From Protostelium mycophagum (taxonomy: Eukaryota; Evosea; Variosea; Protosteliida; Protosteliaceae), in assembly GCA_002081555.1 (NCBI GenBank), contig MZNV01001580.1, positions 1-49,047 on the forward strand: 49,047 bases of DNA, given 5' to 3'. The notes below the pieces were generated by a model. It searched no databases and had not been told where the DNA came from. It saw only the letters and a program-made list of their open reading frames with translations. The position numbers were made by a program, and so were the translations under genes. Positions 1 through 10,400 of the stretch are shown one piece after another. Each line of letters opens with the position of its first letter. The stretch's first letter is position 1.

Positions 1-249
1 CAAGCAGACACTTTAGTGGAGGAGTTTGAATAATAAAATATCTTAAATAGCTCTGTCATAGTTCACACCTGTTATAGCCTATACTCAGCATTGCATTGAA
101 CTGAGAAAAAGTCACAAGAAACCGTTGCGTCATCACAAACATTGGGATCAGAAATAGCAGTTAAAGCAAAAGTAGCACTTCTTACCGCAGATTGTAGGAG
201 ATCTGCGTTAACTGCTATTTCCACTGTTGACAACACAACATTTTGCAGG
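1..249. other. Flank with no supported gene
   Basis: I see no convincing gene here. Open frames on the minus strand show no recognisable domain. The stretch lies just beyond the gypsy-like fossil and could be further decayed element sequence, but nothing in it proves that. Confidence 0.3.
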
Positions 250-660
250 ATTTCACTACTGTTCTGTTGAGATGAAGCCTTCTGCAAAATCACCAAAGAA
301 CACACCCACAATGCCTAATAATTCTCTTTTGGTGGCAGAGTAGTTCCTTTCCAATAGAGAGAGACTCCTTGAGTGGAAGCATATGTAACGCTTGATATTG
401 TCAAAAAAATTGATATATAACTCTTCCAATACCAGACCTTGAATCATCACTGGCTCCATAAAAGGGGAAATCTTCATGTTTTAGCAGTGCTATGATTTGT
501 TTGTAGCATTCTTGAGCTTCCTGGTTCCAATTGTCTTGTAATTTATCTTCCCCCCTCAGTGTATCAAGAGGCACAGTTAAGAAGAAAGTAGGGGTATGTT
601 GTCTCTTGAGTAGTTAACAAATCCCAAAAATTGTTGTAGATTGGTGACAACACAACAAAA
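250..660 (-). mobile_element. Ty3/gypsy-type LTR retrotransposon pol fossil
   Basis: On the minus strand the translated sequence resembles the end of a Metaviridae (Ty3/gypsy) reverse transcriptase and the start of its RNase H region, including the linker typical of the family. Only this short part of pol is recognisable. I found no gag, integrase, protease or terminal repeats in the window. The piece is clearly broken, with several disruptions in about 400 bases, and is best read as an old, decayed fossil next to the 3' end of the channel gene. Family assignment rests on conserved linker residues remembered from gypsy polyproteins, so the exact clade is open. Confidence 0.6.
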
Positions 661-945
661 GAAATGACGTCACATAATCATCTCTGACCTGCTCATTTCT
701 CATTAGGTGAGTGACGACACTAAACTTGACTTTTGTGTATTGTATATTCTCTGGCTTCAAGAGCTCAGCCATGTTCTGCTATGGATTTTGTGATTTTGTG
801 CACACAAAATCGGTCGGAGTTTTCTTCCACTTCTCGGAGAATTTTGCGTTAGGTCTCAAAAACACAAATCTTCACTTGGAAAAACATCACCATGACAACC
901 TCAAAATACCCCTAATCTAATTTTAGCGAGTGTACAATGCTTTGT

Positions 946-3900
946 TTATTTTGCCCCGGTTTGTTTTGCGATAGTTCTTCCAAGCCTCTCAAACATAGCC
1001 TCCAAGTTCTCCTGTTGTTCTTTGTGGAATAAGGTCATCTGTGACTTGACATTGTTCTCCATGTTGATGATGTAATCTCTCATGGAGATTTCCATCTTCT
1101 TTCGGAGACTTTCTTGTTCTGTTCTAAGCTGTTCGATGGCCTGCCAAATCTGTACATGTCACCACGTGTATCTACTACTTCTTCGCTAATGCCGGATAAA
1201 ATCAGATGCAACACTCACCTCTATACTAGATTTTTCTGCTCGGCTTTTGGACTGATCAATAGCCAGATTGTCCAATTCGTCCTCTGTCATAAATACCAGC
1301 TCATCTGCAGCTGCCTCTTTCACTCTTTCCTTCTTCACTGGCTCTTGCTGAAAACAGTTACACATTTATTGGATCTCTGATGTACCTTGTTTCGAGCAAA
1401 GACACCACCGGCTAGCTCTTTTCCAGCACTTGCTGTTCTCTTTACAAATGTCTGTGCCCACTCTGCGACCTTCACGAGGTACAATTTATTCTTGAGTGAG
1501 TTGGTCATGGTCCTGCTAACATACATTTCCCATAAATACCCATCCTTTTCTCTCAGACCAATGTACAAATCACTCAAAACTGCTACAAGCTGCATCAGAT
1601 CAGTAAATTCATTTTGCACATGACAGACCCACCATATTAGTTAGGACAAGCATTTGGAAACAGACGAAAAGTACAAAGAACAGAGGTCCAAAGATTCTGT
1701 TGGACTGAAATAGAGAGTCCCAACTTGATTCTCCTTGGATCTGTCGGATCATCATGAGAATGGCGTCTCCGAAAGTCTTGAGATCGGTGACGGCGAAACC
1801 GAAATCGATGTGGTAACATATGGCAAACGTCACGAGAACGTATATGTAGAATACTGCAAAGATGACGAACGCCTTGTCTGAAAGGGTCTGGAAGCGTGAG
1901 GATGATGCACTTGGTGATGATCAGAATATAATGACCCACATTCAAAATGGAAGATGTGACACGACCGGTGTAGGGAAGTATCTTGAAAAACTTGATGGCT
2001 CTCAAAGAGCACATAAATATTAGAACTCCAGTCAGCTCTTGAACATAATTTTGTGTGATTACCATGCTGTAGTAATTCATCCATATTGTGAGCGGTGGTT
2101 GGTACCTTCAACAGGTAAGATCTCAGGTTAAGGACTCAGACTCACCCAGTATTGATGTAGAAGTAGATGGACGCCAACTCGAGAGACAAGATAGACCCAA
2201 AGATGAGGATGATGAGGAGCTCATAATAGTTCCACATGATGTAAAAATATCGCCTTCCAGATTGGATCACTTCAGAAATCTCGGTGTACACAAACTCGAA
2301 AAGCCAGTACAAAGTCACTACGATCTGATCGGAGTCAGACATGTGAAGTCGAGGCAGCATTACCTGCATCACCGCAACAAAATGTCCGGTGTCATCATCA
2401 TATCTGAAACCCTTCTGCAGCGTAATATCTGCCAGAGGTAAAGGATTTCCCGATGCTGTGTATTCCATAACAAATCTGCACACCGCCAAAGTATTGATAT
2501 TTACGTTCCATAGAGAGAATTCGACCACCGCAATGTTAGTCTACCGTAATATGAGTACTAAATTCTGAATGTTAGAACCTTACCTGTCCGTCCAGAAATC
2601 CATTCGCTTGAAGATCATTTATTATGGCACCATTCGCTGCTGGGTCGGGGGACAAGATATATGAGAATCCACCAGGAGGATACCACGTCCCAGTGGGACC
2701 CCAGATCGGATCACCTGTGAAATGTCACATTCCAATCATTTGCTCCATCAAGACTGACCAGTTGGATTCCAGACAAAAGACTTATTGGGGCCGAACGACT
2801 CCCGGCTCTCGTCGAAGCCAATATTATAACAAGTCGTCAAATTTTGGTCCAGTTGGCTCGGAACCTTGCAAGCGTTCAAAGGTACACGAGCCTGTCGGAA
2901 AAGTGCCCCTCCTACTCCGGTTAATTGATCGAATAAAAGGTCTTCTGATCTCACCTAAAATTCGCACTCCTGAGGCAGCCGATTTATTCGGAGGGTTGCC
3001 GGCATCATACCATTCTTGGTTCTTCATAAATGGGACCAGCGAAGTATCCATCCACGTGAAGTAATCGTCAGTAGTCCCAATATTAGTCCAGGCATCTGTC
3101 AATAAGCTCTGCTGTATGGATTGGTAGAAGAATGCGTTCTCTTGACTGTTTCTGGTGCTGTTTGTGACCGCTTGAGCGATCAGAAGAAATAACCAGATCA
3201 GATAAGGAACTCCGGTCCACAGGAAATGTTTCACGGCAAAGACGTAACGATAATCCTCCATTCTGCCCAAACAAGACTCTAATAATTCTGCAGTGAGGAC
3301 GAATTCTGTGGTAGCGTTGGATATGATCTGATGTCTTCAATATCATCGAAAATATGCACACGAAAGCAACCAACCTCAGCATCTCTTATGACCATTCTGG
3401 GCTGCATCAAATCTGCAGAATTGTCGTCGTGGTCCAGTAAAAGAAATTGGTACGCTGACATGCCCTTGTGGAGGTCCCGAATATTCAGATCAAATCCTCG
3501 AGCTGGAGAATTGATATCCAGTATATACCTCGCGCATTGTAGTCGGTCTACTTGAAATTGATCTGTGGTCCTGGAGAATCGGTATTTCTCCAGCTCTGGG
3601 AAAAGATTGAATTGTTTCTGTCCCCTGACATCAGCAAGTTCCTTATACTGTTTATACACGTTTTGGAAGGCCAAATGCAACGGCGTGAATCCAAATTCAT
3701 CAGTCTCGTTGAGTGACTTCCTATCGGCCAGAAGCTTTGTTCCTAAAGATTCAATCACACATACGAACCTAGACCCACCTTCTAAATGCCCAGACATCAC
3801 GGCGTAGTGAAGTAAGGTCCTTCCTCGAGAGTCTTTGGTTCTAACCACTCCTTTTCTGCCTTTAGATACCCATGATTTGATGACCAACAGTGGTGATTCG

Positions 3901-6900
3901 GTGTTCATGAAGCTGCAGCGGAAGACGGAAACTTCCGGGAACTTTAATCCATCAGATATCGTAATTGTAGATCGTCGTACCTTCAAACCGGTTCGAAAGA
4001 CCCCCTTGAAAAAACTGAAGTCATCCTCTCTTGCTTTTTTCTGCAAATAGACAAGTGCTGGGTTTTGCGGTCCGTCCTCTAATCGGTATTCGTCGACCTG
4101 ACGACATCATCACGACGAGTTTTATTCAAAAAATATTCAAAATCTACCTGCATGGTGGGAAACTCGCGGAGCAGATCGATGATGAAACTCCACCTTCGGT
4201 GTATCAGGGCTTCTTTCAGCGCATTATCAATCTCGTTCTTGTCGTCTAGTGGATCCCATTGAATTGTGTCAAAGTCCAGTTGAACTGTTGGCGTACTCCG
4301 TCCGATATGTTCTTCACCGATCAACAATCTTGACCCGGTGGTCTTGTCGCTCTCCTCTTCTGGCAGAAATGGGGTGATCGCGTATTTCGAAAGTATCTTG
4401 TGCATCACTATCTTGGCGGGTTCGTTCAGTCCAAAGCTGGCAAGGAAACTCAGGACGTGAGTGTCTAAATTATCTTTCTCATTCAATTTTCCGTCCTCAT
4501 TGATATAGTTCTGCAGTCCCTCGGTCGTTTTGCTGTCCATGAACCAGAAATCAGTGGCGGAGGATAACCGAGCGTTATAGCAGGTGACTTTGTGGTGGTG
4601 TAGAAGAGAGATACGCTCATCTGATATTCTAAAGTGATGGAATGTCACATCTGTTTCAAAAGTGAAGGTGTACTTGCGTATCCATTGTTCACCCCCTCGT
4701 GCCTGCGATACATCAACCGATTATACCTTGGAAAAAGGGCATACCTGAGGTTTTTTGAGTGCCCAACAGTCAATCACGTTGCAGTCATCGCCTCCACCGA
4801 CATAAAGGTACTTGTTGTGTACTTGGAAATAGGCCGCGTTGGGTGAATAATCCGCAATCTGTTGGATGAAGAATGTTTTTGTTTTCTGTGTATTTTAGTT
4901 TTCCAAACAAATTGTTGAGTCTCACTGTGGCCATATTGTCGCTGACCAGCATTGTCATCCCATACAAGGTGGCACTCAGCACGAAAAGACAATTCTGATA
5001 GACTTGTATATCTGTGATCTTGCCTTTGATCGATTTGATATTATTCATCATTTCTCCAGACGAATTGTAACGGATGATTAGCGAGTTTGTGGATTGTCTG
5101 AGAGCCACTATGAGCGTATCCTGAAATAATGCCAATCGCCTTATGGTTCCGAAGGAATCCTCGATGTAATACTTCAAGTGAACTTTACCGCTCTACATCC
5201 GTCAGTTCATTTTCTTTTCAGAAAATTCACCTGAATGAAATGCTGACGGATCTGTCCATCCTGATAACCGATAAACAGAAACTGGTTGTTTGATGTCATG
5301 GAGACGATGTCTGAATCATGCTTGTAGAATCCCAAGAAGCGAAGATCGCTTGCTCTGTGTATTGAAACCTGCAAGATGTCAAATTCATTTTATTAGAACA
5401 AGCTCGCCCACCTTGGGACTTCCAAGGTTTGCTGTAAAGATTCTGCCACCTCCATGTACAATCAAATCTACTTTCTCTTCGCTCGACTTGTTCCAATGGG
5501 TCATCTTCCCATCGCTGTTGGAGAACGCTGCAATACCCGTGTCCATTCCGGCAATGACAGTCCCATTGATCTATTCTCAGTGAATCTTCTGTATTTCCTT
5601 GGAGAGCAAACTCACCTCCGTGATGCAGTGTATGTTATATTCTGTGCTGATTTTGGTGTAGATTTCTGAGCACCACAAAGTGCTCCAAATTCTAATTTTC
5701 GATCCCACACTGCCAATCATATGGTCCTCGTAAAACCTCAAAAACTTGCATTCTTTGGACTCCAAAAGTTGTACAAACGTCAAAGTTTTGAGGTTGATGA
5801 CGTCTATTCCGTTTTCATGAGACACGAAGAGAAAATCCTTGTGTATCCCTGAAAACATCAATTTTTTTTGGATAAAATTGATATTGTGTTTGACTTGTGA
5901 GCTTTTATGGAAATCTCACCAATCGCTGTCAAATGCTCTCTTGGACTCATGTGGCCGTGATGACTGTGCATTGTCTTCAAAGATGGTTTATCAAACCAAG
6001 GGATAGTCACCGGTTGTTTTGTCTCAATATCCCAACCACAGAGAAGGTGCTTGTCCACATGTTTCACAAGCAAAAAGATGTACTGATCATTCGCGCACAA
6101 ATCCTCCGCCTGATGCACCAGTGTAAGAGCTTGGTTGTTTTCAAACTGTGGGATTTTGCCCTCTTCGCAAGGCCAAACCATCACCGCAGCCTGACCGACA
6201 CCAACATTTTTGTACGAACAGATAAATTTCTGTTTCGGGCCTGTACCGTACAAGTGTAAACTCCTGACGAAACCGTCTTCAGACATTGGACCCTCTATAT
6301 GTTTGAGCTCTTTTGGTTCGTCGTCTTGTTCTACCACAAGGTATCTGTAGATCCTTGTGTTCGCGCTTGTTCCAACATAAATATATTTCTCTGTGACAAT
6401 CATAGAGGTGACGGGTAGGCCCACATCGATGTGGCGCTCCATCGCTTGATTAGCCTAATTACGGTGAGATCAAAGAATTTAAAGCTACTCACCAGATCCC
6501 ATCTAATGATTGTTCCATCTTGTGATCCGCTGTATAATTTTCCTGGCTCGTTCTTTCCATGGTGTGATATTTTTCCAGGAAGATACTTCAGTGATGTGAT
6601 TGGTTTTGTATGACCGGAAAATGTGCCACAAAGTTTCTTTGTTGCTGGGTCGTATTGCTCGATGTTGAATCTCGTCGTACTGTTGTTGTTGTCATCCACA
6701 TACAAGAAGCCGTCGATGTATATCGCCTGATCTATTGTTTTATGCAGTACATTCAATGGACGACTCTCTAAAATCTGTGTCTTGTGAGGTTGGATCAAGA
6801 TGAAAGTCACCTGACATGGAACTTTTTTTGATGATTCATCCGAATCTCTTTTGTCATCTCAGGCTGATCTGGCAGAGCTTCATACGGAGGAGGAGGTGTT

Positions 6901-6995
6901 TCTGATTGTGCTTGAATCTGATTAGTGGAAGCGTCCAGAGGTACCAAAGGAAAATCTAAATGATCCTCTCCCGGGGCTATTCTGTTTCTCGACAT
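946..6995 (-). CDS. WD40-ankyrin-polycystin (TRPP-like) fusion channel
   Basis: This spliced gene (estimated 1,500-1,650 residues) encodes a predicted polycystin-family cation channel with an unusual cytosolic N-terminus. Order seen: a proline-rich start with PPPPYEALP; beta-propeller repeats at about 6.8-4.75 kb (for example SGSQDGTIIRWDL); an ankyrin region at about 4.65-3.35 kb (SRGRTLLHYAVMSGH, FGFTPLHLAF); a first membrane segment near 3.2 kb; a polycystin-like extracellular loop (TTDDYFTWMD); S2-S6; and a charged C-terminal coiled coil. The pore exon reads TFGDAILMMIRQIQGE, aligning with TFQECIFTQFRIILGD of PKD2, and S6 joins as LTNMLVAVLSDLY. Good GT-AG joins link propeller to ankyrin (near 4.77 kb) and ankyrin to membrane domain (AE|IISNATTEF, near 3.35 kb), so these are not two adjacent genes. 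The stop at 946-948 overlaps AATAAA. Start 6995 is the first ATG in its frame, but the frame is interrupted near 6.83 kb, so the extreme N-terminus is uncertain. Confidence 0.85.
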
Positions 6996-7433
6996 GATCG
7001 ACTTGTCGGCTTCAGATGCAAAATGTGGATGCAAATTCCCGACAATCTATTTTTGGCAGTCACCTTCTCAAAAACGTAAGAGATGGTGTTTTTCCTTTGC
7101 GGAGACTGACAAGGAGTATACTTTGGCTGTTGTGCGGTCATCATCACCGCATGCACAACTACAGTGACCTTTCTGATCGCAGGTTTTCGTGTTGTGTCTT
7201 TCAAATAAATTAACTTTGGTTCAGCTCAATGTGGAAATAACAAACACAATGTATGTGAGTTTTTCTTGCGAAGGTTAAAGTTATTTATAGAACGAAAATC
7301 GCGAATTTCATTTGACGGAACCTCGTAAGTGGGTTGGCTCATGGTCGAGCCTGCCACAAAGACAAAGCATGTGGCACAGCTGGAAATATTGACGCCTTAG
7401 TGAGTTATTTGTTGTTCATCCAGCGTTTTGCTC
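6996..7433. promoter_or_regulatory. Shared divergent intergenic region
   Basis: These 438 bases separate the start of the polycystin-like channel (minus) from the start of CFAP57 (plus), so they must hold both promoters. I looked for an RFX X-box (GTNRCC, spacer, RGYAAC) and did not see a clean match. No TATA box or other gene is obvious. Open frames here are short and match nothing I know. Confidence 0.5.
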
Positions 7434-10400
7434 ATGTCCTTCAGCCATGCAATAGGAATCAATAAGAAGGTTGCTGATCAATTCATCTATTTGGACCCAG
7501 ATCATCTCCTTTATTGTGTCGGCAGGCGGATTGTTGTCGCGGGAATTACCAGTAAAGAGATCAATTTCATACCCGAACACGAGCAGAAGGTCAAAAGGAT
7601 ATGTGCACTTCAAGTGTCAACAAACAAAAAATGGTTGGCGGTGAGCGAAATGGTGGATAGTGGAGGGCAGGTAGGGTTACACCTTCAAGATCAATTGTTG
7701 ATCAGAATAGATCTCCATCATCAATTTGACCAGTTTAAAAAGAGTGGCTACTCTGAAAGCAGATGGACGAGAAATGAAAGGATTATCATTTACAGTAGAT
7801 GGACGATTCCTTGCTTGTTTCAACTGTGTAACAAGCGCACCACAATCTTCGAATTCTGTACCTTATCCAGAAAAACCCAGTGAGACATTGGAAGAGTAGT
7901 AGCCAGAACTGATGACAATGACAGGCACACCATCTTTAGTTGCCGCCGGCAGTGCTTACAATAAACCCAACACATCAGATGGAAGCATTGTCTATGATTC
8001 CACTATTTATTTTTGGAACATCGAAAGACAGAGTGTGAGTTTGAACATCGTGACTGAAATCATCTGAATAATGATTGCAGTTGAACTCGAGCTTGCGTAT
8101 TAATGAAAACATTTCTCACCTTTTTGTGTCTCCATACAACAACTCACAGATTCTAACCATCGGCCGTCGCAGCGTCAAACTATGGAAAGTGATTGATGGT
8201 GAGATCTCCATTCCAAGATCTTTTAAAAATCTTCGACTTAAATATAATATTTTTGGCAACACAGAACCTCATCTTCCACACAATGCACAAGAGTTAAACT
8301 ATCTTAGGAGTATTGCATGGCAGCAGCCCTTCTAAAAAAGACACACAATACAACAACTACACTGCCGCCGTCTGGCTCTCTGACAACCTCTATGCGGTGG
8401 CGAATGACATCGGCGACATACAAGTCTTCCATGACGTGGAACTGAAGCGCACTTACTCTAACCTTTTTGACAACCAAGCTTACGCCAAACTTATGCGCTC
8501 CACTGTACAGGGATTCATAGTCGGGGACTCCCTCGCCTCCATCTACACTTTTGACAAGAACATGGATCTGACAGGTCCGAAAAGTGGTGGAAATTTGGTG
8601 GAAAGTCAGATGGAATATTTCAAGATGGTTAGACAGGACGACACCAGCCAGACTTTCCCATTAGTGCACATCATGCCTTCTCCTGACGAGAGCAACACCT
8701 TCTGTCTATTTGATAACAATTCACTGCTCTCCTACGTCACAAGTGAGTTTTTTATTATTTATTTCTCCGTGATTTTGGAATTTATTTTTATTTTTAAAAT
8801 TCTGCAAAAATGGGTGACTTGAATTTTTAATTGTGGGATTTTTGTTGGGAAAAGGAGTGTAGATGGATGATGACGTGTCTAGGCAACAGGGAGCAGTCAA
8901 ATCATAGTTTCGGAGTAGACAGTCTATCCTATGAGGTGACAGACAGATCGAGGAACGCAAAACTCGTCAATGGTTTTTATTTTCATCTGGGCGCTGTGAC
9001 CGGTACGCTTCACAGAAATTTCACAGAAATCTCCCAAAAGCACACAAGATTTCACTGAAAACTCATCGAAATTTCCAGCCTTGGATGTCTGCCAGAAAAG
9101 ACCTCTGTTGGTCACCTGCGGTTTTGACCGTACAATCCGCGCCTGGAACTACAACGACAAGTCCATGGAGCTTCTCAAGCACGTCGCGGAGGAACCACTG
9201 GGAGTTTGCATACACCCACTGGGAGTACAGATGGCTGTCACATTTCATAACAAATTGAAAATCTATGCGGTGACTTTCGGTGATTTGATAGAGGAAACGA
9301 GTGTCGGTGTAAAAGCCACGAGAGAGGTGGGTTCGAAGAGGCTTTAGAGATATAGATTTCTGTTGTTTTTGGAGAAATTGTATCAGAGCGTGATTTCTGG
9401 CACATTTATCGGGAAGGCCGCAACACGCTGTGGAAGCGAGTTTATAATCTAACTATCTTTTTATTGTTTTATTCAAACATTGAACAAAAACAGCTGACAT
9501 ATAGTCATGGAGGACATTATCTTGCCGTGGTGGTGAACAACACGACACAGATTTATTCTGCTGTCACTTTCGAGCTCATCTACAATTTCAAAGGCCACAC
9601 CTCCTCCGTAAGTCTCAAACTCCGAAACTCCAAAATCTCATTGAAATTTCAGGTCAGGGCGTTATCATGGTCCCATGACGACAAGCGCATAGCAACCGCG
9701 GGCATGGATGGTATTGTCTATCAGTGGTCCGCATACGATGGTGTTCGTCTTGATGAACACGTATTGAAGGGGGTTCAGTACTCTGCAGCCGTCTTTGTGC
9801 CCTACACTAACCAAGTCCTTGTGGCGGGAAATGACGGGTACTTGAGACATCTTGGGCACAAAAGTTTGCTCCCCAATTCACACACCACAATCCTCTCAGA
9901 ATTTCCTGTGGGCCAGGACCGCGTCACATCGGTATATTTTCCTCGTTGTAGACGCTTTCGAATTTTCCCTGAAACTTCACAGATGGTTTTCGTGGAGACG
10001 AACATCACGTCTACAACGGGCGGGGGTTTTGTCTTGTTGGGAACCGTTTCGGGATTATTACGTGTCATTGAGTTTCCCTTCACCCCTACCGGGGAGTCAC
10101 GTGACTATTACATACACAACGCCCCCATCACTTCTCTGAGAGCATCCAGTGGCTTTCTCTTCACCGCGAGTGAGGACGGATCTATTTTTATCTACAAGAT
10201 GGCACTGTCTTCCAATAACGGCGGGGTAAATTACACCGTTGTAGACCGTGATATCTCACAGAAATTTCACAGATTCTTCCGGACCTGGTCTTGGTGACCA
10301 AAATGAGCATGGAACAGCAGCAGAATAACATTCAAGAGCTGGAAAATAAACATAAAGAGCTGCAGTCGAGGTCAGAATACATAGAAGGGATGATCAAGAA

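Noticed and set aside
6996-7433. RFX X-box between the channel and CFAP57
   Set aside because: No stretch fits GTNRCC-spacer-RGYAAC well enough to claim a site.
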